Positions 45,826-54,946 are shown, counted from the stretch's first letter. The stretch is DNA of 64,000 nt from JAIBJN01 sp963748205 (GCA_963748205.1 CAVVIB010000011.1:124001-188000), one strand, 5' to 3'. The notes: generated by a model from the sequence alone, not told the origin. Numbers and translations are program-made.

Positions 45826-46453
45826 GCGCGCGCCCTCGCCTGGACGAGCTGCTCGATGCGGTCGAGGACGCCCTCGACCGTGAGATCGGTCGTGTCGATC
45901 GTCTGCGCGTCCGGAGCCGGCTGCATCTGCACTGCGTCACGCTCGTCGCGCAGCCGCAGGTCGGTGGCGAGCGCCTCCGCGCCGATCTCGGGCCGGTCGG
46001 AGAGCCGCCGGCGGGCGCGCTCGCCCGGGTCGGCGACGAGGTAGACCTTCACCTCCGCGTCGGGGCAGACGACGGTCCCGATGTCGCGCCCCTCGACGAC
46101 GGCGTTCCCCGTGGTCGGCGAGCTCCCGCTGGCGCTCGCGCATGATTTCGCGCACCGCGGGATGTCGGGCAACGGTGGAGACCACCCGGTCGACGCGCGG
46201 CGAGCGGATCTCCTCGGTCACGTCCTCGCCGCGCACCGACACGCGGTCGCCGTCGAAGAGCACCGGGTTCTCGCGCGCGAGTCGCGGCGAGCGAAGCCTC
46301 GTCGTCGAGGTCCGTGCCGTCCTCGAGCGCAAGCAGCGTCAGCGCGCGGTACATGGCGCCCGTGTCGAGGTAGCGGAAGCCGAGCCGCTGCGCGAGCCCG
46401 CGCGCGACTGTGCTCTTCCCGGAGCCCGCCGGGCCGTCGATGGCGACGATCAA
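45822..46453 (-). CDS. cmk: Cytidylate kinase, two frameshifts
   Basis: Phosphorylates CMP and dCMP. The P-loop DGPAGSGKSTVARGLA and RYLDTGAMYRALTLLAL open the protein; VLFDGDRVSVRGEDVTEEIRSP follows in a second frame, and VVEGRDIGTVVCPDAEVKVYLVA in a third. Shifts lie near 46290 and 46115. Rebuilt length about 210 aa, normal. The ATG lies 17 nt after aroA. Its stop overlaps plsC. Confidence 0.92.
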
Positions 46454-46469
46454 GGGCGCTCCAGGCCGC

Positions 46470-47753
46470 TTATCGGAGTGCGAGGGAGTCGAGCATGGCG
46501 AAGAAGTCGGGGAAGCTTACAGCGACGGTTTCCGCACCCCGGAGCTCGACGCCCTCGCGGGAGACGAGCCCGGCGACCGTTCCCAGCATGGCGATCCGGT
46601 GATCGCCGGCGGCATCGACCACGCCCCCACCCTTAGGGCGGGTGGGGACCCCACGAACCCGGAAGCCATCGTGACGCGATTCGATGTGCACGCCTAGTGG
46701 CCGCAGCGCATCTTTCACGCTCTCGACGCGGTCCGACTCCTTCACGCGCAACTCCTCGGCGCCTGTGACGACGCTCACGCCGCGCGCCATCCCGGCGGCG
46801 AGCGCGAAAAGCGGCAGCTCGTCGACCAGCGACGGCACCTCCTCCGGGCGCACCTCCGTCGCCGTAAGCTCGGCGGGCTCCACTTGGAGGTCTGCGATCG
46901 GCTCCCCGCCGAGCACCCGGCGGTTGAAGACCGCGATGCGCGCACCCATGCGCTCGAGCACCGCGAGGAACCCGGTGCGCGTCGGGTTGATGCCCACGCC
47001 GTGGAGCCGCAGCTCCGACTCGGCCAGCAGCGTCGCCGCCACGATGAACGGCGCGGCCGAGGAGAAATCCCCGGGCACGGTGGTGTGGAGCGGCCGCAGA
47101 CCGTCTACCGGCGAGACGCCCGGCGCCCCGGCCTTCCGGTGCACGCGGACGCCCATCGCCTCCAGCATCCGCTCGGTGTGATCCCTGGTCGGCGAGGGCT
47201 CGACGACGACCGTCGGGCCGCCCTCCGCGTAGAGCCCGGCGAGCAGGATCGCCGACTTCACCTGCGCGCTCGCCACCGGGAGCTCCCAGCGGACGGGCTC
47301 GAGCGCGCCGCCCTCGACGACGACGGGCGCATGCCCGTCCTCGGTCTCGACGCGAGCGCCCATCGCCCGGAGCGGCTCCGCGATCCGCTCCATCGGCCTG
47401 GTCGAGAGCGACTCGTCCCCGACGAGCTCGAAGCGCCCTTCCTGGCCCACGAGGATGCCGGGCAGGAGCCGCATGAGCGTGCCGGCGTTCCCGCAGTCCA
47501 GCGGCCCGCCGGGCTGCTTCAGACCGCGGAGACCGACGCCCTCCACGCGCACGCGCTCGCCGTCGACCTCGACGCCGGCTCCGAGCGCCCGCACGGCCGC
47601 TGCGGTCGAGAGCGTGTCCTTGGAGGCGCCGAAGCCCTCGATCTCGCTCTCGCCGTCGGCGATCGCCCCGAGCAGGAGCGCGCGGTGGGAGACGGACTTG
47701 TCGCCCGGGACGGCGATGTCGCCCCGAATCGCCGCGGCGGGGTCGATCCGCAT
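46470..47753 (-). CDS. aroA: 3-phosphoshikimate 1-carboxyvinyltransferase (EPSP synthase)
   Basis: 427 aa. Sixth step of the shikimate pathway. PGDKSVSHRALLLGA, SLSTRPMERI, ASAQVKSAILLAGLYA, RDHTERML and ELRVKESDR are visible. The glyphosate-contact loop reads CGNAGTLMRLLPGIL, with Leu where class I enzymes have Ala and Pro after the NAGT, nearer to class II loops (GNSGTTxRL). ATG start, 3 nt from the tyrA stop. The order aroG-tyrA-aroA-cmk groups aromatic synthesis. Confidence 0.95.
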   Translation of the reverse strand: MRIDPAAAIRGDIAVPGDKSVSHRALLLGAIADGESEIEGFGASKDTLSTAAAVRALGAGVEVDGERVRVEGVGLRGLKQPGGPLDCGNAGTLMRLLPGILVGQEGRFELVGDESLSTRPMERIAEPLRAMGARVETEDGHAPVVVEGGALEPVRWELPVASAQVKSAILLAGLYAEGGPTVVVEPSPTRDHTERMLEAMGVRVHRKAGAPGVSPVDGLRPLHTTVPGDFSSAAPFIVAATLLAESELRLHGVGINPTRTGFLAVLERMGARIAVFNRRVLGGEPIADLQVEPAELTATEVRPEEVPSLVDELPLFALAAGMARGVSVVTGAEELRVKESDRVESVKDALRPLGVHIESRHDGFRVRGVPTRPKGGGVVDAAGDHRIAMLGTVAGLVSREGVELRGAETVAVSFPDFFAMLDSLALR

Positions 47754-47756
47754 CGA

Positions 47757-48854
47757 CTAGTCCTCGAAGGCGGGCGAGACGATGACCGAGTAGCCCTGCG
47801 CCTCGAGCAGGTCGGCGGCCCGGCGTGCGCCCTCCTCACCCTGAACGAGCACGTCGAGCGTGCCGCCGCGCTCGGGCGAGAGGTGGTCGAGCTCGAAGTC
47901 CTCGATGTTGATCTTCTCGGCGCCGAGCGCCTGCGTGATCCCCGAGAGCACGCCGGGCCGGTCGGGCACGTGGACGCGCACGCGCTGCATCGCGCCCGGA
48001 TCCTCGTAGGCCTCCGCCAGGAGACGGCGCCGGTTGCCGCCGGCCTCGCCGATCCAGCGGGCGAGCCAGCCCGCGTCGCGCGCCTCGAGCGCGCGCTCGA
48101 GCTCCTCGACCCGGCGGCGGTGCTCGACGAGCGACGCCCGGAGCTCCTCGGCGTTGTCGAGGAAGATGTCGATCCAGATGCGCGGGTTCGCGCCGGCCAC
48201 GCGGGTCATGTCCCGCATGGAGCCGCCGGCCGAGCCGAGCGGCTCGTGGCCGTCCACGCGCACCGAGCCCGCGTGGTTGAGGACGACGTTCGCGAGCGCG
48301 TGCGGCAGGTGGCTCGTGATCGCCATCAGGCGGTCGTGCGCGGTCGGGTCGATGGCCACGGGCACGGCGCCGAGCGAGGCGACGAAGCCGTGCAGGAGGC
48401 GGTAGCGCTCGGGCTCCGTCTCGGCGACCGGTGTGAGGAACCAGGTCGCGCCGACGAAGAGCTGGTCGCTCCCGCTCGCCGGCCCGCGCGCCTCCGATCC
48501 GCAAACGGGATGGCCGCCGATGAAGCGCACACGGTCCGGGACGGCCGCGCACAGCGCCGACTTCGTCGAGCCGACGTCGGTGACGGTCGAGCCGTTGGAG
48601 GCGGCCGCGAGCGCCTCGCGAATCCGCTCGCCGAGCGTCGCCACCGGCGTGGCGATGACGACGAGGTCGACGTCCTCGACCGCGCCGACCAGGGACTCCG
48701 CGGGCTCGTCCAGCGCGCCGCGCTCGGCCGCGACGGCGAGGAACTCGGGATCGGCGTCGTAGCCGACGACCCGCTCGACCCCGGCGCGCTTCGCGGCCAG
48801 GCCCACCGAGGCGCCGATCAGCCCGGTGCCGACGATCCCGAGGCGCTTGACCAT
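47757..48854 (-). CDS. tyrA: Prephenate dehydrogenase with C-terminal ACT domain
   Basis: 365 aa. Oxidises prephenate toward tyrosine. The NAD motif GIVGTGLIGASVGLAAK is at the start; GSTKSALCAAV, FIGGHPVCGSEARG (catalytic His) and AITSHLPHALA follow. The last 80 residues form an ACT domain (VRVHVPDRPGVLSGITQALG), likely for tyrosine feedback. The ATG shares one base with the aroG stop (TAATG). Confidence 0.94.
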   Translation of the reverse strand: MVKRLGIVGTGLIGASVGLAAKRAGVERVVGYDADPEFLAVAAERGALDEPAESLVGAVEDVDLVVIATPVATLGERIREALAAASNGSTVTDVGSTKSALCAAVPDRVRFIGGHPVCGSEARGPASGSDQLFVGATWFLTPVAETEPERYRLLHGFVASLGAVPVAIDPTAHDRLMAITSHLPHALANVVLNHAGSVRVDGHEPLGSAGGSMRDMTRVAGANPRIWIDIFLDNAEELRASLVEHRRRVEELERALEARDAGWLARWIGEAGGNRRRLLAEAYEDPGAMQRVRVHVPDRPGVLSGITQALGAEKINIEDFELDHLSPERGGTLDVLVQGEEGARRAADLLEAQGYSVIVSPAFED

Positions 48855-50224
48855 TACTGCGGTCGAGAGTCGCGGCGGCGCATGAGCTCGGCGAGCGTGA
48901 AGGCGAGGTCGAGCGACTGCCGCGCGTTCAGCCGCGGGTCGCAGAGCGTCATGTAGCGCGCGTTGAGCTGCTCCTCGAGGACGGCCTCGGAGCCGCCGAG
49001 GCACTCCGTGACGTCCTCGCCCGTGAACTCGAGGTGGATGCCGCCCGGCCAGACGCGCTCCTTGCGGCAGGCGGCGAAGAAGCCCTCGATCTCGGCCATG
49101 ATCGCGTCGAGGCGGCGCGTCTTGAAGCCGGACTCGGTCTTGAAGACGTTGGCGTGCATCGGGTCGGACGCCCAGAGCACCGGGTGCTCTGCCTCCCGCA
49201 CAGCGCGCAGGATCGGGGGCAGGAGCTCGTAGACGTGCTCAGCGCCCATGCGCGCGACGAGCGTGAGGCGGCCCGGGATGCGCGCGGGGTTGAGCCGCTC
49301 GCAGAGCTCGAGCACCTCGTCGGGGGTCGCCGTCGGCCCGATCTTGAGGCCGAGCGGGTTGTGCACGCCCGAGAAGAACTCCACATGCGCCCCGTCCGGC
49401 TGGCGGGTGCGCTCCCCGATCCAGAGCATGTGGGCGGAGCAGTCGTACCAGTCGCCGGTCGTCGAGTCGCGGCGCGTCAGCGCCTCCTCGTAGTCGAGCA
49501 CGAGGCCCTCGTGGCTCGTCCAGACGTCCACCTGGTGGAGCTGGGACTCGGCCGAGAGGTCGATCCCGCACGCGGCCATGAAGCGAAGCGCGCGCTCGAT
49601 CTCCGAGGCCAGCTGCTCGTAGCGGCGGCCCTCGGGCGACGAGGCGACGAACTCCTGGTTCCACTCGTGGACGCGCATGAGGTCGGCAAAGCCGCCCTTC
49701 GTGAAAGCGCGCAGAAGGTTGAGCGTCGCGGTGGCGTGGTTGTACGCCTGCACCATGCGATCCGGGTCGGGGATCCGCGCCTCCGCGTTCGGGGCGTCGT
49801 CGTTGATCATGTGCCCGCGGAAGGACGGGATCTCCTGCCCGCCGACGTCCTCGGTCGGCGACGAGCGCGCCTTTGCGAGCTGCCCGGCGATCCGGCCGAC
49901 CTTGACCACCGGAAGCGTGGCGCCGTACGTGAGCACGGCGGCCATCTGGAGCATGATCTTGAGCTTCTCGCGGATGTGGACGGCCGAGAGGTCGTGGAAC
50001 GACTCGGCGCACTCGCCCGCCTGGAGCAGGAACGCGCGGCCCTCGACCGCGTCGGCCAGGACGGAGCGGAGCTGGCGCGCCTCGCCCGCGAAGACGAGCG
50101 GCGGCACGCTGGCCAGCCGGGCCCGCGCGGCCTCGGCCCGCTCCTCGCTCGGCCAGTCCGGCTGGTGCAGCGCCGTGTGCGAGCGCCACGAGGAGGGCGT
50201 CCAGGAGGGCTTCGTCACTGCCAT
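48854..50224 (-). CDS. aroG: Class II 3-deoxy-7-phosphoheptulonate synthase
   Basis: 456 aa, type II DAHP synthase, first enzyme of the shikimate pathway, the form typical of actinobacteria and plants. Motifs: FLLQAGECAESF, VVKVGRIAGQLAKARS, EIPSFRGHMIN, SAHMLWIGERTR, GVHNPLGLKIGP, ASDPMHANVF and GGIHLEFTGEDVTECLGG. ATG start with a TAGACT -10 box 8 nt upstream, divergent from trpS. It heads aroG-tyrA-aroA. Confidence 0.96.
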   Translation of the reverse strand: MAVTKPSWTPSSWRSHTALHQPDWPSEERAEAARARLASVPPLVFAGEARQLRSVLADAVEGRAFLLQAGECAESFHDLSAVHIREKLKIMLQMAAVLTYGATLPVVKVGRIAGQLAKARSSPTEDVGGQEIPSFRGHMINDDAPNAEARIPDPDRMVQAYNHATATLNLLRAFTKGGFADLMRVHEWNQEFVASSPEGRRYEQLASEIERALRFMAACGIDLSAESQLHQVDVWTSHEGLVLDYEEALTRRDSTTGDWYDCSAHMLWIGERTRQPDGAHVEFFSGVHNPLGLKIGPTATPDEVLELCERLNPARIPGRLTLVARMGAEHVYELLPPILRAVREAEHPVLWASDPMHANVFKTESGFKTRRLDAIMAEIEGFFAACRKERVWPGGIHLEFTGEDVTECLGGSEAVLEEQLNARYMTLCDPRLNARQSLDLAFTLAELMRRRDSRPQ

Positions 50225-50232
50225 CGGGACTC

Positions 50233-50250
50233 AGTCTAGTTAGGGATAAT
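50233..50250. promoter_or_regulatory. Back-to-back -10 boxes between aroG and trpS
   Basis: In a 36-nt divergent gap, TAGACT (50233-50238, minus) lies 8 nt before the aroG ATG, and GATAAT (50245-50250, plus) lies 10 nt before the trpS GTG. Both would give leaderless mRNAs. The promoters must overlap, so DAHP synthase and TrpRS expression may compete. Confidence 0.5.
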
Positions 50251-50260
50251 CAGCCGCACT

Positions 50261-51241
50261 GTGCGCGTCCTCTCCGGAATCCAGCCGACGGGCGACAAGC
50301 ACCTCGGCAACTACATGGGCGCCATCCGCCGGTGGGTGGAGGAGCAGCACGAGGTCGACGCGTTCCATCCGCTCGTCGACCTGCACGCGATCACGGTCCC
50401 GCAGGAGCCCGACGTGCTCCGCGAGTCCACGCTCGACCTCACGGCGCTCCTCATCGCCGCCGGCCTCGACCCGGACGTCTGCACGCTCTTCGTGCAGAGC
50501 CACGTGCCGGAGCACCCGCGCCTCACGTGGGTGCTCGAGTGCATGGCGCCGTTCGGCGAGCTCCGGCGCATGCCGCAGTTCCGGGAGAAGTCCGCGGCGC
50601 AGGAAAGCTTCTCGGTCGGCCTGATGACCTACCCGGTGCTCCAGGCGGCGGACATCCTCCTCTACGACGCCGACCTGGTCCCGGTCGGAGAGGACCAGCG
50701 GCAGCACATCGAGCTCGCGCGAGACATCGCGCAGCGGTTCAACCAGCGCTTCGGCGAGACGTTCGTCGTCCCCGAGGGCACCTACGGCGAGATCGGGACG
50801 AAGATCATGGACCTCCAGGACCCGACGAGCCGCATGTCGACGTCCCTGAGCGCCGAGCTCGGCGTCGTCAGGGTCCTCGACCCGCCCGACACGATCAGGC
50901 GCAAGCTGCGCTCGGCCGTCACCGACTCGGGCCGCGACGTCGTGCGCGGCGAGGACAAGCCCGGGATCACGAACCTGATCGAGATCATGGCCGTCTCCAC
51001 CGGCGAGACGCCCGAGGCGATCGAGGCCCGCTTCGACGGCGCCGGCTACGGGCAGTTCAAGGAGGCGGTCGGCGAGGCGGTCGTGGAGCTCCTCGACCCC
51101 GTGCGCCTGCGCTACGGCGAGCTGCGCGGGAACCCGGACCAGCTGCGGGAGATCCTCGCCAAGGGCGCCGAGAAGGCCCACGCCATCGCCTCGGCGACGC
51201 TCACGCGCGTCCACGACCGCGTCGGCTTCGTCCCGCCGTAA
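50261..51241 (+). CDS. trpS: Tryptophanyl-tRNA synthetase
   Basis: 326 aa class I synthetase. The HIGH-type motif is in SGIQPTGDKHLGNYMGA; GLMTYPVLQAADILLYDADLVPVGEDQ is typical. The KMSKS loop reads RMSTS after DLQDPTS, a variant with Thr for the second Lys, seen in some actinobacterial enzymes as MST-type loops. GTG start, leaderless-looking, divergent from aroG. The RDD gene follows after 7 nt. Confidence 0.95.
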   Translation: MRVLSGIQPTGDKHLGNYMGAIRRWVEEQHEVDAFHPLVDLHAITVPQEPDVLRESTLDLTALLIAAGLDPDVCTLFVQSHVPEHPRLTWVLECMAPFGELRRMPQFREKSAAQESFSVGLMTYPVLQAADILLYDADLVPVGEDQRQHIELARDIAQRFNQRFGETFVVPEGTYGEIGTKIMDLQDPTSRMSTSLSAELGVVRVLDPPDTIRRKLRSAVTDSGRDVVRGEDKPGITNLIEIMAVSTGETPEAIEARFDGAGYGQFKEAVGEAVVELLDPVRLRYGELRGNPDQLREILAKGAEKAHAIASATLTRVHDRVGFVPP

Positions 51242-51248
51242 GCCGGCC

Positions 51249-51872
51249 GTGTTCCTCGCCCCGGACGGCACCTACTCGGCCATGTACCCGAGCGTGGTTC
51301 GCCGCCTGGGAGCCGGCGCGATCGACTGGTCGCTCTGCGTGATCCTCTACCTGCTCGGCTCGATCGTCGGCGGCGTCTTCGCCTCCGTCGGGCTGACGAG
51401 CTGGGAGGCCGGCGACCTGCGCGGGATCCCAGGCGCGACGCTGATCACGATCTCGCAGCTCCTGATCGCCGTCCCCATCGTCGCGTACTTCGCCGCCTAC
51501 TGGAGGAGCGGCTCGACCCTCGGGATGCGCGCGCTCGACATCGAGCTCGCGCGCGAGGAGACGGGTCTCCCGCCCGGGTGGGGCCGCGCGGTGGCGCGCG
51601 GCTGCGTCGCGTTCGTGCTCGCCCTGGCCGTGAACAACGTCTACCTCGTGCGAGGCGGCGACGCGTTCGACGAGTACTCGACCGTGCAGCAGGTGGTCAT
51701 CGTCGTCTCGTACGCGCTCGTCGCGCTCCTGCTCGCGGCGAAGGCGGCCATGTTGCTCGACGAGCGCCGCCGGTCGCTCCTCGACCGCGCGTTCGGGCTG
51801 GTCTACCTCGAGGAGCTCGTCTTCACCCGCCGCGACCAGGGGCCCTGGCCGTGGTCGAAGCCCACGCGCTAG
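51249..51872 (+). CDS. RDD family membrane protein
   Basis: 207 aa with about four membrane helices (WSLCVILYLLGSIVGGVF, LITISQLLIAVPIVAYFAAY, AVARGCVAFVLALAVNNVY, VVIVVSYALVALLLAAKAA). The Asp of the RDD signature is in GAIDW, and GSTLGMRALDIELARE is the second family motif. RDD proteins may be transporters; the substrate is unknown. The GTG at 51249 is used; ATG 51282 is an alternative. It converges on rluB and overlaps it by about 50 nt. Confidence 0.85.
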   Translation: MFLAPDGTYSAMYPSVVRRLGAGAIDWSLCVILYLLGSIVGGVFASVGLTSWEAGDLRGIPGATLITISQLLIAVPIVAYFAAYWRSGSTLGMRALDIELAREETGLPPGWGRAVARGCVAFVLALAVNNVYLVRGGDAFDEYSTVQQVVIVVSYALVALLLAAKAAMLLDERRRSLLDRAFGLVYLEELVFTRRDQGPWPWSKPTR

Positions 51873-52552
51873 CCGCCCGGAGGGCCCCGACCTCCGCATC
51901 CGTCAGGGCGCGCCACTCCCCCGGAGCAAGGTCCTCGACGGTCAGCCCGGCGTACTCCCGCCGGTGCAGGCGCGTGACGGGGTGCCCGACCGCCTCGCAC
52001 ATCCGCTTCACCTGGTGCTTGCGGCCCTCGTGGAGCGTGAGCTCGAGGCTGCGACGGCCCCAGCCGGCGCACCCCGGCCGGCGCGGTCCGGCCGTCGTCC
52101 AGCTCGACGCCCTCGGCGAGCCGGCGGAGCGCTTCGTCGTCGGGCTCTCCCTCGACCTCGGCCTCGTAGACCTTGTCCACCTCGTAGCGCGGGTGGGCGA
52201 GCCGGTGGGCGAGCGGCCCGTCGTTCGTGAGGACGAGCACGCCGGTCGTGTCCACGTCGAGCCGCCCGACAGGGACGACCCGCTGAGCGTGGCCCACGAG
52301 CCCGACCACTGTCGGACGGCCATGGGGGTCGCGCGCGGTGGTCACGACCCCCTCGGGCTTGTGCAGGAGGACGTACGCGAGCGGCTCGGGGGCGAGCTCC
52401 GTCCCGTCGAGCTCGACCCTGTCGCCGGCCTCGACGAACGTGGCGAGACCGGCGACCTCTCCGTTGACCCGCACCCGGCCGGCGCGGATCAGCTCCTCGG
52501 AGCCGCGTCGCGAGGCGACCCCTGCGCGCGCGAGGTAGGCGTTCAGCCGCAC
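51823..52552 (-). CDS. rluB: Pseudouridine synthase, RsuA/RluB family, one frameshift
   Basis: Modifies uridines in rRNA. N-terminal S4 domain (MRLNAYLARAGVASRRGSEELI), then the catalytic motif GRLDVDTTGVLVLTNDG with the active Asp, PRYEVDKVYEAEVEG, and in a second frame LTLHEGRKHQVKRMCEAVGHPV and LHRREYAG. The frame breaks near 52075 in a run of G/C. About 243 aa. GTG start. It may act on 23S U2605 (RluB) or 16S U516 (RsuA); the sequence does not decide. Confidence 0.9.
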
Positions 52553-52559
52553 CTCGCCA

Positions 52560-53258
52560 TTATCGACTCGGAGGGCTTGGCGGGATGGTGCTCGTCGCCG
52601 GGGTGCGATGGTCGTTCCGAGGCAAGGACGCAGGGAGCGTTCGTATCGAATGAGATACGGGCGCGACTGAGGACGCAGACCTCGGGGCGAGCAGCGCAGC
52701 CCGGCGGCACGCCACTATCTCGCCAGCCCTCCTCGCCCCGGCCGGGTAGCGGACGACGAGCGCCGTCACGCGTCCCGCGCGCGAGCGCGCGAGGAGGCCC
52801 GGGTAGGTCCCCGGCCCCGTGGCGTTGCGGCGCGCCACGAGCCACCAGCCCCAGCCGCCGAAGCCGTCGGCGCGGTACCTGGCTCCCGGGTAGAGCGAGC
52901 GGAGCCGCGTGACGGCGTCACCGACCCTCAGCCCGTTCCCCGTGCGCCACTGCTCGCCGGTGATGGCGGCGTTGGAGAAGTGCCCCGTCGCGCGGCCGCA
53001 GGGCGGCTGCCCGCCGAGGTTGTAGAAGCCGATCCGCAGTCCGAGCCGAGCCCACGTCACCGAGCACGTCGCATCCGACGTCCGCACCGAGCGGCTGGGG
53101 ACGCCGAAGGCGTTCCTGGCCCCGCCGAGGGTGCCGTCGGACTTGACGCGAAAGCTGCCGATCCGCTCGTCGCTGCGGACGACCGTGTCCGCGGCGGCGG
53201 GCGCTGGGAGCGCCGCGACTGCGGCGCAGAGAAGGGCGAATGCGAGGGCGAGCCTCAT
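52560..53258 (-). CDS. Secreted protein of unknown function
   Basis: About 232 aa. A clear signal peptide (MRLALAFALLCAAVAALPAPAAADT) with an Ala-x-Ala cleavage site. The mature region is rich in Gly, Arg and aromatic residues (SVTWARLGLRIGFYNLGGQ, GDAVTRLRSLYPGARY, GWGWWLVARRN), with single Cys residues in DATCSV and PPCGRA. The C-terminal 60 residues run through the palindrome at 52570-52732; a stop in another frame at 52715 suggests the true end may be near there, after an indel. ATG start behind AAAGGAG. No family recognised. Confidence 0.6.
   Translation of the reverse strand: MRLALAFALLCAAVAALPAPAAADTVVRSDERIGSFRVKSDGTLGGARNAFGVPSRSVRTSDATCSVTWARLGLRIGFYNLGGQPPCGRATGHFSNAAITGEQWRTGNGLRVGDAVTRLRSLYPGARYRADGFGGWGWWLVARRNATGPGTYPGLLARSRAGRVTALVVRYPAGARRAGEIVACRRAALLAPRSASSVAPVSHSIRTLPASLPRNDHRTPATSTIPPSPPSR
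52570..52732 (+). ncRNA. 163-nt palindrome with GAATGA loop, second copy of the putative structured element
   Basis: Centred on GAATGA at 52648-52653, flanked by CGTATC/GATACG (6 bp perfect). Further pairs outward: CCGAGG (52617-52622) with CCTCGG (52680-52685), CGCCGGGGTGCG (52596-52607) with CGCAGCCCGGCG (52695-52706, one mismatch), and GGAGGGCT (52570-52577) with AGCCCTCC (52725-52732). Several arm mismatches become U-G pairs in plus-strand RNA. It matches 44985-45148 in size, layout and loop, but the arm sequences differ. It overlaps the doubtful 3' end of the secreted-protein gene. Confidence 0.55.
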
Positions 53259-53344
53259 CGAGCTCCTTTCGTCGCTGTCATGAGGTTGGACGCGACGTGC
53301 AGGCGATTCCTTCACGGCGACCCGTGAGCGGTCATGATCCCTGC

Positions 53345-53635
53345 GTGCCGATCTACGTCACCCTGATGAAGTTCACCTCGCACGGCATGACCGGCATTCC
53401 CGCCTGGCGCGACCGGGTCGAGGAGGCCGAGCGGGCGATCGCGGCGCGCGGCGGCCGTTTCATCGACGCCTACGTGACTCTCGGTCGCTACGACGTGGTC
53501 GAGATCTTCGAGGCCCCCGACGACGAGACCGCGTACCAGATCCTCATCGAGGTCGCCAAGCACGGCCAGGTGACGACGGAGACCCTCCGCGCGTTCACGC
53601 GCGAAGAAGCCGAGCGCATCGTCAAGGGCAGCTAG
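53345..53635 (+). CDS. GYD domain protein
   Basis: 96 aa alpha-beta barrel-like protein. The GYD-type motif appears as LGRYDVVEIFEAPDDETA near residue 55; KFTSHGMTGI and GGRFIDAYVT are other conserved stretches. The function is unknown; GYD proteins are widespread in actinobacteria. GTG start. Convergent with scpB, 3 nt apart. Confidence 0.85.
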   Translation: MPIYVTLMKFTSHGMTGIPAWRDRVEEAERAIAARGGRFIDAYVTLGRYDVVEIFEAPDDETAYQILIEVAKHGQVTTETLRAFTREEAERIVKGS

Positions 53636-53638
53636 GGG

Positions 53639-54232
53639 CTACGCGCCGCGGCGGGCGGCGACGTCCTCGAGGCGCGTGCGCAGCTCCTCGACGTCGCCGG
53701 CGAGCTCGTCGAGCTCCGGGAGCGCGTCGGCGTTCTCCAGGCCGAAGACGCGCTCGAAGAGCGCCGTCGCCTCGTAGCGCACGGCGCCGCCTTCCTCCTC
53801 GCGCCCGGCCTCGGCGATCAGACCCCTCTCGACGAGGCCCGCGACGGCCGAGTCGGCCGCGACGCCGCGGATCCTCGCGATCTCGGGGCGGCTCACCGGG
53901 CCGAGGTAGGCGACGATCGCGAGCGTCTCGAGCGCGGCCTGCGTGAGCCCGCGCTGGACAGGCCGCTCCACGAGCCTCCCGCACGCGTCGGCGGCCTCGC
54001 GCGCCGCGCGGTAGGCGTAGCCGCCCGCGACGTGCTCGAGGACGATGCCGCTCCGCCCCTCGCGGAACCGGCTGGCGATCAGGCCGAGCGCCGTCTCGAC
54101 GCGCTCCTCTTCCTCCTCGGTCGCGGCCGCGAGCTCGGCGACCGAGAGCGGCTTGGAGGCGATGACGAGCAGCGCCTCGATCGTCCGCGCGAGGCGGTCG
54201 ACGGGGTTCTCTACGAGGCGGAGGTGTTCCAT
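53639..54232 (-). CDS. scpB: Segregation and condensation protein B
   Basis: 197 aa, two winged-helix domains. It binds ScpA and regulates the SMC ring. Visible: IEALLVIASKPLSVAELA, YAYRAAREAADACGRLVE, LTQAALETLAIVAYLGPVSRPEI and GLIAEAGREEEGG. ATG start, overlapping the scpA end by 22 nt. Its partner SMC here is the 722-aa form at 12825-14993. Confidence 0.93.
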   Translation of the reverse strand: MEHLRLVENPVDRLARTIEALLVIASKPLSVAELAAATEEEEERVETALGLIASRFREGRSGIVLEHVAGGYAYRAAREAADACGRLVERPVQRGLTQAALETLAIVAYLGPVSRPEIARIRGVAADSAVAGLVERGLIAEAGREEEGGAVRYEATALFERVFGLENADALPELDELAGDVEELRTRLEDVAARRGA

Positions 54233-54939
54233 ACCGTGATCGGCTCGAAGGGGCCTGCCTGGGCGATCTGGGCCTCCCCGCGCTTGCGCATCTCGAGCAG
54301 CGCGAGGAAGGCGACGATCTGCTCGACGCGCGAGAGCCTGTCGACCTCGTTGTCGAAGGCGAAGCGCCCGCGCGCCTTCAGGAGGTTGCGGAAGCGGTCG
54401 AGGAACCGCGAGAGCGGCGGATACGAGAGCACGAGGTGGCGCAGCGACGGCTCGGCCGGGACGGCCGCGAGCGACCGCAGGGCAACGACGAGCTGCGCCG
54501 GGTCCTGCTGGGCGAGCGGCCGCGAGGGCGTGGGCGCCAGCGGTGCCGCACCGAGGCGGAAGTAGCGGTCGGACTCGGCCTCCAGGCGCTCCTCCAGCCA
54601 GCCGGCGGCCGCGCGGAAGCGCCGGTAGGCGGCGAGCCGCTCGGCCAGCTCTTCGGCGGCGTCCTCGGGGTCGAGGCCCTCCAGGTCGAGCTCCTCGTCC
54701 GGGAAGAGCCCGCGCGCCTTCAGCTCGAGCAGCGCCGCGGAGAGGACGAGGAACTCGCCGCACGCCTCCAGGTCGAGCTCCTCCCGCTCGGCCAGCCGCT
54801 CAACGAACGCGAGGACGATCTCGGCCACGTCGACATCACGCAGCTCGAGCTCCTCCCGCAGGACGAGGGTGAGCAGGAGGTCGAAGGGGCCCTCGAACGC
54901 ATCGAGATCGAGGGGAAGCTCGCGCACGGCCGTCGCCAT
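54211..54939 (-). CDS. scpA: Segregation and condensation protein A (kleisin)
   Basis: 242 aa kleisin bridging the SMC heads. N-terminal FEGPFDLLLTLV and ELELRDVDVAEIV contact the SMC neck; EFLVLSAALLELKARGLFP is typical, and the C-terminal winged helix (RVEQIVAFLALLEMRKRGEAQ) contacts the SMC cap. ATG start, with a TAGCAT box 7 nt upstream. Coupled to scpB. Confidence 0.93.
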   Translation of the reverse strand: MATAVRELPLDLDAFEGPFDLLLTLVLREELELRDVDVAEIVLAFVERLAEREELDLEACGEFLVLSAALLELKARGLFPDEELDLEGLDPEDAAEELAERLAAYRRFRAAAGWLEERLEAESDRYFRLGAAPLAPTPSRPLAQQDPAQLVVALRSLAAVPAEPSLRHLVLSYPPLSRFLDRFRNLLKARGRFAFDNEVDRLSRVEQIVAFLALLEMRKRGEAQIAQAGPFEPITVWNTSAS

Positions 54940-54946
54940 GCACGCG

